A DNA stretch of 49,664 nt. It comes from a bacterium. Lineage in GTDB: Bacteria > Armatimonadota > Zipacnadia > Zipacnadales > UBA11051. The stretch covers positions 1 to 49,664 of the forward strand of contig JAJFUB010000067.1 of assembly GCA_021372615.1 (NCBI GenBank), written 5' to 3'. The notes under the pieces were generated by a model. It saw only the letters and a program-made list of their open reading frames with translations, was not told where the DNA came from and made no database searches. Position numbers and translations under genes: made by a program. Of this stretch, positions 34,614-43,125 are shown in pieces. Position 1 is the stretch's first letter. Every line of letters starts with the position of its first letter.

Positions 34614-37187
34614 TCAGTACTCCAGCACCTTCGTCTCCCCCTGGGCGAACTGCACGGTCACTTGCGGCCCCGTCCCGAGGGCTTTGCCGTCGAGGGCGTC
34701 GCGGACCGGGCCCGGCTTGCCGGTGCTGATGGCCACCGGCCCGGCCTGGTGCGCCTGGATGGAAAGGTAGCGCTCCGTCGCCCACACCGCCGAGTTGTCC
34801 TCGGTGAAGACGTGGACCCCGGCCAGCTTCGCCAGCGCCCGCACCAGCTCGGGCGTCAGCGCGGGGATGCCCAGGAACACATCCGTCCCCGCCTGCCCCC
34901 GTCGCACGACCACCGCCGGCGAGCCATCGGCATAGGTCGCCCAGGTCTCCTCGGGTGTGGCCGCCACAGTGAAGAGCGGCTCGATGGGGACCTTCGGCCC
35001 CCACTTGTTCACAGCTTCCCAGCCCTCGGTCAGGCCGGCCCGCTTGCCTACCTCGGTGGGCGTCACGGCCACGGTGGCCGCGGGCAGCGCCCGGGCCGCG
35101 AAGCCGGTGACTTCCTGGATGCCGGCGAGGTCGAGGCGGTCGGGGGTGATGACGCCGGGCGCGTAGCACCACACCCTTGCCGGCTGGAAGCCGGCGCTCC
35201 GGCGGCTCGCCGCCAGTTGCGCGCGCTCCTGGGGGCTCAGCGCGTAGGCGGCCAGGAAGAACTGCAGCTTCGCCGGGACCTTGCCGGCCAGCACGTCATC
35301 CAGCAGGTACTGCCCGTACGGCGCGCCGGAGCGGCCGAGGGCCGCGCGCGCGTCGTAGATGAGCGGGCGGGCGAACGCCGCTGACCCGCCCGGCAGGTGG
35401 CACATGCTGTCCTCGTCTATGATCGCGGCGATGTCGGGCGTGAACCGCTTCGTCCGCTGCGCCAGCGCCTCATCCACCGGGTGCAGGCGCACCATCTGCT
35501 CCCAGATGCGGGCATCGTTGAACCAGCCCTGGGCCGGCAGGTCCATCCACCACGACCCGAAGCCCCGCAGCGCCTCCTGGGCGGTGTTGCGCAGCATCAC
35601 CTGCTGGGTCTGCAGCAGGTCCACCAGCCCGCCCTCCTGCACGTGCTCTTGCTGGCGTGGGTCCAGGAAGGTGCGCGAGTCGTCCTCATTGAGCCACAGG
35701 ATGCCGGCCTGCATGACGCTCTCGGCAGCAGTCATGCACGGGGCGGTGCCGAGCCAGTCGCGGTCGGTATAGGAGATCGGCGAACAGAGGATGTCTATGT
35801 CCTGGCCCTGCAAGACGGTGGACAGGGCGTAGTGGCCGCACGTCGGCGCCCCGCACTGCAGCGGCGGGAACTCGAACAGGTAGCCATAGAAGAACACCAC
35901 GAGCTTCTGCCCGCCGGTGCCGCGGCGGCAGGCGGCGGCCATGGCGAGGACATGCTCGGCCATCTCCTGCTGCTGGAAGCGGGCGAAGTCAATCAGCCGG
36001 CGCTCCTTGGCCGGGTCGCGCAGGAAGCCGTTGGGGTGCGCGCGGCGCTCGTCCGCGGTCGGCACGGTGGCTGCGTCGGCATCGGGAACGCCCCGGGCCT
36101 TCAGCCATGCCCGGAAGGCCACCAGCGTGTCGGCATCATAGCCACTCAGCGGACGCGACCACGAGTCTTGGTAGAACCACTCCCCGGTGTTCTGCCCGCA
36201 GGGGTGGATGCCCGCGAAGTGATCCGGGAAGGTCTCGGTGAGGTGGCGGGAGAGCTTCTCCAGGTGGGCGCACACCTCGGCCCGGTAGACGCGGTCCGAG
36301 ACGCAGGAGTGCAGCTTGACCTGGTCCCCGTCGTAGACCATGCGGCTGTTGGGATGGCGCTCCAGCCACCAGCCGGGCGCGTCGGCGCCCACCCGTGGGA
36401 CAAGCAGCACCTTGGGGTTGACGGCGATGATCTGGCGGCACAACTGATCCAGGGGCCGCCAGTCCTGCGGCTTCTCCGGCTCGGCCCAGCAGCTTGGCGC
36501 CGAGAAGGAGACGAGGTTGACACCGGCGTCGCGGGCCAGGGCCACCTGCTGCAGGAAGGGCCCGGGCGGCCCGCCCATGTATGTCCAGACGCCCCCGAGC
36601 ACGTTGTACAGTTGCGGCCGGATCGTCGTCGCCGGGGTCGCCTTCGCGCGGAAGCTCACCCGGTACGTCCGCCCCTCCGCGAACGTCAGGCTCCTGTGGC
36701 TGTGAAAGTGGAAGTCGGGCCACTTGGCGCCGCCGGGCGGGTTGCTCAGGGTCACATGCAGCGCCCCGTCGGCGATCTCCCACTTGCCCACGGTGTTCGC
36801 CTCGGCCAGCGGCCAGGTGCTCCAGTTGGCGGCCAGGCCCTCCGGCGTGGCAAAGCTGCCGGGGGGCAGCACGTCCGCCCCGGTCTGCGCGTCCTGGATG
36901 CGGACCTCGGCGATCCACACCTCGCCGGGCGTCTGGTTGAAGCGGAAGTGCAGCGTCCCGGTGCCGTCCACCTGGCCCGGCCGGATCTCGAAGGAGATCT
37001 CCTGCCACTCGGGCTTGATCGCCACTGGACCGCTGTTCATCGAGCCCCAGAGGAAGCGCGGGGGGATCGGCTTGCCGTTGAGGTGTATCTGCGGTCCGCC
37101 GGGGGTGTTCTGTACGCGGACGGTGATGCCTGCCCACAGGGACGACGCGCACAGCACGACGATGAGGCAGAGGCAGTGGCGTAGCAT
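34614..37187 (-). CDS. Secreted beta-galactosidase-like (GH42-related) protein with N-terminal carbohydrate-binding domain
   Basis: An 857-residue protein from MLRHCLCLIVVLCASSLWAG (signal peptide), GGAGG 8 bases upstream. Residues about 20-170 are a CBM-like sandwich (WQEISFEIRPG, GTLHFRFNQTPGEVWI). A TIM-barrel follows: LARDAGVNLVSFSAPSCW, VLLVPRVGADAPGWWLERHP, FAGIHPCGQNTGEWFYQ (a Gln-Asn-x-Gly-Glu at the position of the GH42 acid/base N-E pair) and DIDILCSPISYTDRDW. A GATase-like region follows, then a C-terminal sheet. Near residues 664-670 the peptide RRSAGFQPARV is encoded by a palindromic repeat (35179-35195) that sits in frame inside the gene. Substrate unknown. Confidence 0.82.
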   Translation of the reverse strand: MLRHCLCLIVVLCASSLWAGITVRVQNTPGGPQIHLNGKPIPPRFLWGSMNSGPVAIKPEWQEISFEIRPGQVDGTGTLHFRFNQTPGEVWIAEVRIQDAQTGADVLPPGSFATPEGLAANWSTWPLAEANTVGKWEIADGALHVTLSNPPGGAKWPDFHFHSHRSLTFAEGRTYRVSFRAKATPATTIRPQLYNVLGGVWTYMGGPPGPFLQQVALARDAGVNLVSFSAPSCWAEPEKPQDWRPLDQLCRQIIAVNPKVLLVPRVGADAPGWWLERHPNSRMVYDGDQVKLHSCVSDRVYRAEVCAHLEKLSRHLTETFPDHFAGIHPCGQNTGEWFYQDSWSRPLSGYDADTLVAFRAWLKARGVPDADAATVPTADERRAHPNGFLRDPAKERRLIDFARFQQQEMAEHVLAMAAACRRGTGGQKLVVFFYGYLFEFPPLQCGAPTCGHYALSTVLQGQDIDILCSPISYTDRDWLGTAPCMTAAESVMQAGILWLNEDDSRTFLDPRQQEHVQEGGLVDLLQTQQVMLRNTAQEALRGFGSWWMDLPAQGWFNDARIWEQMVRLHPVDEALAQRTKRFTPDIAAIIDEDSMCHLPGGSAAFARPLIYDARAALGRSGAPYGQYLLDDVLAGKVPAKLQFFLAAYALSPQERAQLAASRRSAGFQPARVWCYAPGVITPDRLDLAGIQEVTGFAARALPAATVAVTPTEVGKRAGLTEGWEAVNKWGPKVPIEPLFTVAATPEETWATYADGSPAVVVRRGQAGTDVFLGIPALTPELVRALAKLAGVHVFTEDNSAVWATERYLSIQAHQAGPVAISTGKPGPVRDALDGKALGTGPQVTVQFAQGETKVLEY
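35179..35195. repeat. Palindromic repeat inside a coding sequence
   Basis: GCCGGCT-GGA-AGCCGGC, continuing GCTCCGGCGGC. On the minus strand it encodes SAGFQPA, a peptide I know from repeat-derived segments in many unrelated bacterial proteins. It interrupts the GH42-like protein in frame. Confidence 0.6.
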
Positions 37188-37320
37188 GGCCAGACCTCCG
37201 GTTGGGGTAGACGGTAGTTGGCGCTGCGACCACAGAAGTCCTTCATGGAGGGACCCCGAGAGCCCCGTCCGCTGTCCATATGGATGATGCACCATCCGGC
37301 TGCGCCAGGGGGCATGGCGC

Positions 37321-38199
37321 ATGGCATGGCTCGCAGTGATGCTGTTCGTGGGCGGCGCGGTGGCGCTCTGGCGGCTCGCCGGGAGCCTCCGCGCGCGGCA
37401 GAAGACGGCGGCGGGGGCAGGGATCGCGGCCTTCGTCTTCCTGCTGGGGTGGCTCTATCTCACGGGCTTCAGCCATGCCGGCGCTCATGTCCCCTGGGAT
37501 GACTTCGTCTTTTTCGAGCGCCTCCCCGCCCACCTGTCCGTCCTGTTCATCCTGGCGCTGTGTTGGCACCTCCCCTCGCGCGTGCGTCGCGGCCTCATCG
37601 TCACGCTCCTCGCCATCGCCGGGGGCTACGGCCTCCTGGAGGTCAGCGGCCCGCTGCTGATGCCGGTGTACGGCAGCCGGCTGGATGACACCGTCTCGGT
37701 TCGCGTGGGGCGGCGTGTCCTCACGCCGCCTGCGGGCGTGGGGACACGCCCGCCCACGCGCGTCCCGTTACCCACGTGCCTCTCGGCGCCCGCGCAGCTC
37801 GACGTGCAGGTCACGCAGTCCACCGGCTGGACGTGCGGGCCGGCGGCGCTGGCGTGGGCGCTGCAACTGCGGGGGATGGCGGTGAGTGAGAAGCGAGCGG
37901 CCTTCCTGAGCGCCACGACGCCCTTCCACGGCACACCCGACCGGGGCGTCCTGCGCGCGGCGCATCGCCTCGGCGTGCCGGGGCACATGGAGCGGGGTCT
38001 GAGCTACGAGCAGCTCACGCGCCTGCCGCATCCGAGCCTCGTGACGTGGCACCTGGGGGGCATGGTCATGCACTTCGTGGTGCTGATCGGCATGGACGAG
38101 CAGGGGGTGAAGATCGGCGACCCGATGCTGGGTGAGGTGGACTACAGCAAGGAGGAGTTCCTGGCGAAGTGGGGGCGGAGCGTAGTCGTGCTGGAGTAG
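37321..38199 (+). CDS. Membrane-anchored C39-family cysteine peptidase
   Basis: A 292-residue protein; AGGGGG is 8 bases before the ATG. The N-terminal 112 residues have about four hydrophobic segments (near 1-18, 32-50, 70-84 and 90-110). The peptidase domain follows: oxyanion Gln166 and nucleophile Cys172 in QSTGWTCGPAAL, His251 in MVMHFVVLIGMD and Asp267 in KIGDP. This is the C39-like fold, as used for double-glycine leader removal, but without an ABC transporter. The target is unknown; no small leader peptide was noticed nearby. Residues about 128-147 (VGRRVLTPPAGVGTRPPTR) join the membrane and peptidase parts and are encoded by an inserted inverted repeat (37704-37758). Confidence 0.85.
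   Translation: MAWLAVMLFVGGAVALWRLAGSLRARQKTAAGAGIAAFVFLLGWLYLTGFSHAGAHVPWDDFVFFERLPAHLSVLFILALCWHLPSRVRRGLIVTLLAIAGGYGLLEVSGPLLMPVYGSRLDDTVSVRVGRRVLTPPAGVGTRPPTRVPLPTCLSAPAQLDVQVTQSTGWTCGPAALAWALQLRGMAVSEKRAAFLSATTPFHGTPDRGVLRAAHRLGVPGHMERGLSYEQLTRLPHPSLVTWHLGGMVMHFVVLIGMDEQGVKIGDPMLGEVDYSKEEFLAKWGRSVVVLE
37704..37758. repeat. Inverted repeat embedded in the C39 peptidase gene
   Basis: CGTGGGGCGGCGTGTCC (37704-37720) and GGACACGCCCGCCCACG (37742-37758) are inverted with 2 mismatches in 17. It encodes the linker between the membrane and peptidase domains in frame. Confidence 0.65.
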
Positions 38200-38222
38200 C
38201 GCGTGTCGGGCCGGGCCGTTGC

Positions 38223-38293
38223 AGGGCGGGGGCTTGTACCCCGCCCCGAATGGCACTAGCCGAACGGATGGGCGGGGTACAAGCCCCCGCCCT
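38223..38293. terminator. Perfect 24-bp inverted repeat between convergent genes
   Basis: The arms 38223-38246 and 38270-38293 are exact reverse complements (core GGCGGGGGCTTGTACCCCGCC), with a 23-base spacer. It lies between the C39 gene and the convergent endonuclease III gene. Each arm can also fold on itself (GGCGGGG...CCCCGCC). Bidirectional terminator or REP-type pair. Confidence 0.7.
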
Positions 38294-38303
38294 ACACACG
38301 GCC

Positions 38304-38972
38304 TCAGTCCACCTCAACCTGTGGGCACAGCCCCTCGACGCAGCAGCGGTCGTGCGCGGGCTTGCGGGCGCTGCACACCCGCCGGCCGTGCCAGATCAGG
38401 CAGTGGGCGAAGCTGATCCACCGCTCCTTGGGGATTAGCGCCATCAGGTCCCGCTCGATCTTGTCGGTGTTGATCGCCACCGTCTCGGTCTGCGGCGGGG
38501 TCAGCCCCAGGCGCACCGACAGCCGCGCCACGTGCGTATCCACGACGATCCCCTCGGCCAGGCCGTAGGCACATCCCAACACGACGCTCGCCGTCTTGCG
38601 CGACACGCCGGGGAGCTGGATCAGCTCCGCCATTGTCTGCGGCACTTCGCCCCCGAAGCGTTCCAGCAGCATCTGCGAGGCGCCGATGATGCTCTTGGTC
38701 TTGTTGCGGAAGAAGCCCGTGGGGCGCAGGACCGGCTCCAGCCATGCCGCGTCGGCCTTGGCGAAGTGCTCGGGCTTGTTGTGGGTGCGGAACAGGTCGG
38801 CCGTCACCTCGTTGACCTTTACGTCCGTGGCCTGGGCCGACAGGATGGTGGCGACGAGAAGTTCGAACGGGGTGCGGTAGCTCAGCTCGCAGGTCGCGCC
38901 GGGGTATTCCGCGTCGAGTGACTCGGCGATCTGCAGGGCGCGGGCTTGCCTCTTGGCCTTGGATTCACGCAT
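38304..38972 (-). CDS. nth: Endonuclease III with a His in the iron-sulphur motif
   Basis: A 222-residue protein, GGAGG 7 bases before the ATG. It removes oxidised pyrimidines and nicks the strand. Family features: PFELLVATILSAQATDVKVN (35-54), helix-hairpin-helix LPGVSRKTA with catalytic Lys126 (canonical LPGVGRKTA; Ser here), VDTHVARLS with Asp145, and the C-terminal cluster loop. The loop reads C200-x6-H207-x2-C210-x5-C216 (CSARKPAHDRCCVEGLC), where the standard family has Cys at 207. The cluster may be His-ligated, may use the extra Cys211, or may be lost. All other key residues are kept, so glycosylase activity is likely. Confidence 0.93.
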   Translation of the reverse strand: MRESKAKRQARALQIAESLDAEYPGATCELSYRTPFELLVATILSAQATDVKVNEVTADLFRTHNKPEHFAKADAAWLEPVLRPTGFFRNKTKSIIGASQMLLERFGGEVPQTMAELIQLPGVSRKTASVVLGCAYGLAEGIVVDTHVARLSVRLGLTPPQTETVAINTDKIERDLMALIPKERWISFAHCLIWHGRRVCSARKPAHDRCCVEGLCPQVEVD

Positions 38973-38992
38973 CAGTTGCCTCCGTGCTGGCA

Positions 38993-39080
38993 GTGGGAGC
39001 GGTCATCGGTGGTTGCGGTCACGTGGGAGCGGTCACCGACCGCGACTGGCTGCCGGGTCGCGGTCGGGGACCGCTCCCAC
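38993..39080. repeat. Inverted and direct copies of GTGGGAGCGGTC upstream of nth
   Basis: GTGGGAGCGGTCACCGACCG and on to CGAC (39023-39046) is inverted at 39057-39080 with two mismatches around a 10-base loop. A third, direct, diverged copy starts at 38993. These form a strong hairpin in the 154-bp gap between nth and the gene ending at 39127. Confidence 0.7.
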
Positions 39081-39126
39081 TGCCGAGCCCTCCCACTCGT
39101 GACTGCTCCCACATAAGCGCAACCGC

Positions 39127-40329
39127 CTATCCCCACAGCCTCGCCATCGCGATGAACGCCTTCAGCCCCCACAGGTGGCACCAGGTGTTCTCGTAGTCAT
39201 TCGCCCCGGTGTAGCCGTAGTTGACGCCGACCGGGTACTTGGTCAGGTGGGTCTTCTCCATGCGGTCGAGGGTGTTGTCCACCCACTGCAGGTACTTCGC
39301 CTCACCTGTCACCTGCCACGCCAGGCAGCAGGCCACGATCATCTGCATGTTGCGGTCGTAGACGACCGGCGTGCCGGGCTCGGTGGTGCCGCCGTCGCCG
39401 ATGCCCGGGGGCTGCTTGGGGTCCGAGCCGTCGCGGACGTTGTGCCGTACCCAGCCGCCATCGGGGGTGCGGCTGCGGTCGGCGAGGAACTGCAGGGCCG
39501 CCAGCGCGTGGGCGCGGTACTGGTGCTCGCCCAGCAGGTCCAGCCGCAGGCAGGCCTGGATCATGTTGGAGTTGATGTGGGTGAACTTCGTCGTGTACTT
39601 CGGCAGCGGCCCGCCGGCCTTCCCATCAATGAACCACCCACCGTACTCGCCGTCCCACAGCGCCGCATCAGCATGGGCCACGACGGTCTTCGCCAGCGTC
39701 AGGAAGCGCTCCTCGCGGCGGCAGTCGTAGCAGTCCAGCAGCTTGAGGGCCAGGTAGCCCGACCCGTAGAGGTTCTGCGTCTGGTCGGCCCTGAAGGCGC
39801 TGGTCGCGGTGATGCGGGCCAGCACGCCCTCGGCGATCTGCGGCCAACTCCCGTGGCGACGGTAGTGCGTGTAGCACAGCAGCCCGGCCACGTTGATCAT
39901 GTTGAACTCGGGGTAGAACCCCTTCTCCCACGTGCCGGTCTTGGTGGAGTACTTGAGGTAGAAGTGGGGATCGGCGGGGTCATAGCCGTGGCGCACGACC
40001 CAGTCGAGGAGGTCGCGGGCCTGGTCGAGCAGCGCCGCGTCCTGCTTCCCGCCCAGCTCGTATAGGTCCATCTTCACGAGCGCGTAGTACGACTGCTGCT
40101 GGGTGTGGAAGTTGCCTTCCCAGGCCTCGGTGGGCTCGGGCTTACTCATGCTGTTCTGGTGGATCGCCCGCCCGCCCAGCACCTCGTTGTACAGGTACGC
40201 CTCGTCGCAGGCCACCATGTCGGCCAGGCGCTGGTTGACCCACGCGCGCGAATGGCGCAGGGGCGGAGCGGCCATGGCGAGCGAGGAGATGGCCAGCAGT
40301 GTCAGCACCACCGACAGAGCCTGTCTCAT
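39127..40329 (-). CDS. Secreted alpha/alpha-barrel protein, possibly sugar-active
   Basis: A 400-residue protein from MRQALSVVLTLLAISSLAMA (signal peptide), with GGAGG upstream. The mature part consists of helical pairs with aromatic-rich loops: FHTQQQSYYALVKMDLYELGG, HGYDPADPHFYLKY, EKGFYPEFNMINVAGLL, LWDGEYGGWFIDG and TKFTHINSNMIQACLRL. This is the six- or seven-hairpin toroid of N-acyl-glucosamine 2-epimerases, mannose isomerases and several lyases and hydrolases. The specific enzyme cannot be named; the GEYGGWF and THINSNM blocks recall the epimerase/isomerase group. It is followed downstream by the repeat hairpins at 38993. The 119 bp to the upstream gene hold nothing identified. Confidence 0.75.
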   Translation of the reverse strand: MRQALSVVLTLLAISSLAMAAPPLRHSRAWVNQRLADMVACDEAYLYNEVLGGRAIHQNSMSKPEPTEAWEGNFHTQQQSYYALVKMDLYELGGKQDAALLDQARDLLDWVVRHGYDPADPHFYLKYSTKTGTWEKGFYPEFNMINVAGLLCYTHYRRHGSWPQIAEGVLARITATSAFRADQTQNLYGSGYLALKLLDCYDCRREERFLTLAKTVVAHADAALWDGEYGGWFIDGKAGGPLPKYTTKFTHINSNMIQACLRLDLLGEHQYRAHALAALQFLADRSRTPDGGWVRHNVRDGSDPKQPPGIGDGGTTEPGTPVVYDRNMQMIVACCLAWQVTGEAKYLQWVDNTLDRMEKTHLTKYPVGVNYGYTGANDYENTWCHLWGLKAFIAMARLWG

Positions 40330-40448
40330 GTTCTCCTCCTGGCAACAAACGTGGCGGCGACATGGTTGCCGCCGCCACGGGGAACGCAGGCGACCCATCG
40401 TCGGACGCCCTGTGCCGTCACTTGCCACTTGTCACCTGCCACTCGCCG

Positions 40449-41369
40449 TCAGAACCCTGTCCGCTTCTCCCACATCGTCGGGTGGTCAATGGGGTGCTCG
40501 TGCTTCATGACCGACTCGGCGACGCGGGCGAGGCCCTCGTCGAGCGAGACCTTGGGCTCGCCGAACAGACGCACCATCTCATCGGTCTTGGCCAGCAGCG
40601 CCGTCTCGGAGGGCGTGCCCGTGAACTTCGGCTCCTTGCCCATGAGCTGCCCGAGCTTCTCGGCGATGGCACGCACGCTGACCTTCTCCGTGCCGGTGAG
40701 GTTCAGGTACTTGGCCGGCACCGAGGCCACTTCCCACGAGCGGTACATGGCGTCCATCAGGTCATCCAGCCAGATGACATTGACGTAGGAGGTGGTCAGG
40801 TCAATCTCCTCGCCGTCGCGCACCTGCCGGGCGATGTCCGTCGGCACCCCGAACTCGGTGTTGTAGCCGTAGAAGATCCGCTGGTTGACGGCGGGCGTGT
40901 TGTTGCGGCGCGAGAAGTAGTCCACCATCCACTCGGCGCCCATGCGCGTGGTAGCGTACAGGCTGGAGGCGCCCACAGGATCGGACTCGCTGCAGCCATC
41001 CACCGAGTCGGGGTAGACGTTACCGCTGGAGGAGTACAGGACGCAGCCGCTGTCCTGGAAGTACTCCATGACCCGGCCGGTCACGAACACGTTCATGTTC
41101 ACCGCCGCCGGGGGGTTCTGGCTGGAGCCGAACTTCAGACCGGCCATGTGGAAGACGATGTCGAAGTCGGCGGGGAGGTCCGCCAGGGCGTCCCAGGCCG
41201 CCACATCGCGCTTGTGGGTGGTCACGCCGAGGGCTTGCAGCTCCTCTTCCTGGCCGGGCGTGCCGAAGCGGGCGACGCCCGAAACGTCGTGCCCCATCTC
41301 CACGAGCTTCCGCACCAGGTGCTTGCCGATCTTGCCGGTCGGCCCGATCATCATGATTCGCTTGGACAA
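40449..41369 (-). CDS. NAD-dependent epimerase/dehydratase (extended SDR)
   Basis: A 306-residue protein starting at TTG (41369), with GGGAG 9 bases upstream. The Rossmann dinucleotide motif is G9-PT-G12-KI-G15. The active-site serine lies in LYSSSGNVY (about 111-119). The catalytic Tyr138 is in YATTRMGAE, where most extended SDRs have Y-x3-K; here Arg142 takes the Lys place. The C-terminal half has the substrate domain ending DEGLARVAESV. The family epimerises, dehydrates or reduces nucleotide sugars. With the Lys to Arg change it may be slow or act on a different substrate. No partner gene indicates which sugar. Confidence 0.88.
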   Translation of the reverse strand: MSKRIMMIGPTGKIGKHLVRKLVEMGHDVSGVARFGTPGQEEELQALGVTTHKRDVAAWDALADLPADFDIVFHMAGLKFGSSQNPPAAVNMNVFVTGRVMEYFQDSGCVLYSSSGNVYPDSVDGCSESDPVGASSLYATTRMGAEWMVDYFSRRNNTPAVNQRIFYGYNTEFGVPTDIARQVRDGEEIDLTTSYVNVIWLDDLMDAMYRSWEVASVPAKYLNLTGTEKVSVRAIAEKLGQLMGKEPKFTGTPSETALLAKTDEMVRLFGEPKVSLDEGLARVAESVMKHEHPIDHPTMWEKRTGF

Positions 41370-41497
41370 ATGGCTTCACTCCCTGACAGGAAAAACCGAC
41401 ACGCCGGCGTCTCCTCCCCGGCGTGTCTGGTGATACTACCAATACTCCGGCGGAAGGGCAAGGCTACCGGGCAGAACCGGGCCGCCGGTCCGGGCCG

Positions 41498-43108
41498 TCA
41501 AAGCTGTACCGACTGCCGCGCCGCTCCTGCCTTCGGGGCCTTCGCCTCCACCGTCACCGTCGCCCCCGCCGGCCCGCGCACGAACCACTCCAGGTCCAGG
41601 TGGCCGCTCAGGGCCGGCAGAGAGGGCTGCTCCACCACGCCCGAACGCGACAGCAGCGTCACGCCCTCGCCGAGGACCAGGCGGATGGTGACCGGGCCAT
41701 TGGCCGCGACGCGGCTGCCATGCTCGGTCACCTGCGTGGGCAGGCCGCCGGTGTTGGCCACCGTGGCCTGCAGACGGTACACCTGCCCCTCCACGGCCTC
41801 GGCGGTGAGGCTGTGAATGGCAAGCTGCGGGTGGCGTCGGGCGTGCTCGAGGATGAACTCTGCGCAGTTGGCGCCGATGGTCTGCAGGGCCTGCGGGGGC
41901 GGGGTGCCCCAGAAGACCGACTTGAGCCCGCCGATCTCCACCGGCCCGAGCTGGGGATGATCGAACGGCTGCCAGTCCACGAAGCCGGGCTCCGCCTGCT
42001 CGGTGGCGTACTTGAGCACCTGCCGCATGAACAGCACCTCGCGCGTCTGCTCATCAGCGCCGAAGTACTGGTCGGTGGTGATGCCGGCGGCGTTGAAGAC
42101 GCTACCCAGCTCGATCTCGTACACCGAGAGCCCCAGCCCGAAGTAGCCCCAGTCGGTGAAATGGCCCTTGAGCGAGATGGGCTTGTCGCAGTCGCAGCGG
42201 TAGTCGCGCACGGCCCGCAGCTTGAAGCCCGTGAGCCGCTCGCCGATCTCCCCGATCTCCTTCATCATGCGCACATCGGCGGCATTCATCTCGTCATCCG
42301 CCGTCGTGGCCGAGGGCCGCAGCACGGCATTGCAGCCGTTGTGGAAGCCCAGCATGGCGAAGACATTGGGATGGTCGCGCACCCAGTCGGCGAGCGCCTT
42401 GAGCTCCGGGTTGGAGAAGGCGTGGTCGCCGGCGCCATACTGCAGGTGCTCCGGCTGCCAGTTCACCGCCCAGTTGCGGTTGAAGTCCAGACCGCGGACG
42501 GCCTCCTGGATGGGGCCGCCGTCATAGTCCTCGATCATGCCCTCGCGCATCATCTGGTAGAACGGCCCGGCATCGCCGGCGCGGCGGCGCAGCAGCAGGC
42601 GCGGGTCCTCCTCGTCGGCCCGGTACGGGCCGAAGGGGTCCTGCCAGCGCATGGACAGGATCATGCCGTCGCCGTTGAGGTCCCGGGCCACGAGGCCGTT
42701 CTTGCGCGGGCGGTACTCATACTTGCTGCGGATCTGGCCGGAGGTGGTGAGAGCATACTCGGCGCCGTCGGGATTGACCCGCGGGATGATGTAGAAGGCG
42801 ACCTCGCCCAGCAGCGCCGTGGCGGCGGGGTCAGTCAGGAGTTGCTCGATCAGCACCAGCGAGGCGGTCGTCCCCGACACCTCGACCGCGTGGACATTGG
42901 CCTGGACCAGGTAGCCGGGCCGGGCGGCGGGGTCGCCGGTCGCGAGGTCCGTGACCTCCACCAGCCACTCCTCGCGGCCCTCGGGCGTGGTGTAGATGTT
43001 GTGCAGCCGCACGCGGTCGGGCGCCGCCGCGGCGACCTGGCGCAGGTGCTCGGTCAGCTCCTGGTGCTGGTAGTACTCGCCGAACGCAACTGCCGGTAGG
43101 GCTGTCAT
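41498..43108 (-). CDS. M14-family zinc carboxypeptidase
   Basis: A 536-residue protein from MTALPAVAFGEYY; GGAGG is 9 bases upstream; no signal peptide. Zinc ligands His73 and Glu76 (NVHAVE) and His256 (GFHNG); substrate-binding Asn210 and Arg211 in DFNRNW; the catalytic Glu is 331 or 333 in VYEIELG. RDLNGDGM (142-149) looks like a calcium-binding loop. The M14 domain spans about 10-380, followed by a beta-rich C-terminal part (VYRLQATVANTGGLPTQV) of the fibronectin/CARDB type. It cleaves C-terminal amino acids; substrate unknown. It starts 17 bases after the stop of the secreted protein at 43126 and is probably co-transcribed with it. Confidence 0.9.
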   Translation of the reverse strand: MTALPAVAFGEYYQHQELTEHLRQVAAAAPDRVRLHNIYTTPEGREEWLVEVTDLATGDPAARPGYLVQANVHAVEVSGTTASLVLIEQLLTDPAATALLGEVAFYIIPRVNPDGAEYALTTSGQIRSKYEYRPRKNGLVARDLNGDGMILSMRWQDPFGPYRADEEDPRLLLRRRAGDAGPFYQMMREGMIEDYDGGPIQEAVRGLDFNRNWAVNWQPEHLQYGAGDHAFSNPELKALADWVRDHPNVFAMLGFHNGCNAVLRPSATTADDEMNAADVRMMKEIGEIGERLTGFKLRAVRDYRCDCDKPISLKGHFTDWGYFGLGLSVYEIELGSVFNAAGITTDQYFGADEQTREVLFMRQVLKYATEQAEPGFVDWQPFDHPQLGPVEIGGLKSVFWGTPPPQALQTIGANCAEFILEHARRHPQLAIHSLTAEAVEGQVYRLQATVANTGGLPTQVTEHGSRVAANGPVTIRLVLGEGVTLLSRSGVVEQPSLPALSGHLDLEWFVRGPAGATVTVEAKAPKAGAARQSVQL

Positions 43109-43125
43109 GTCCCACGCCTCCGTGG

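Noticed and set aside
35397-37184. 595-codon plus-strand open frame opposite the GH42-like gene
   Set aside because: Antisense shadow without protein-like composition.
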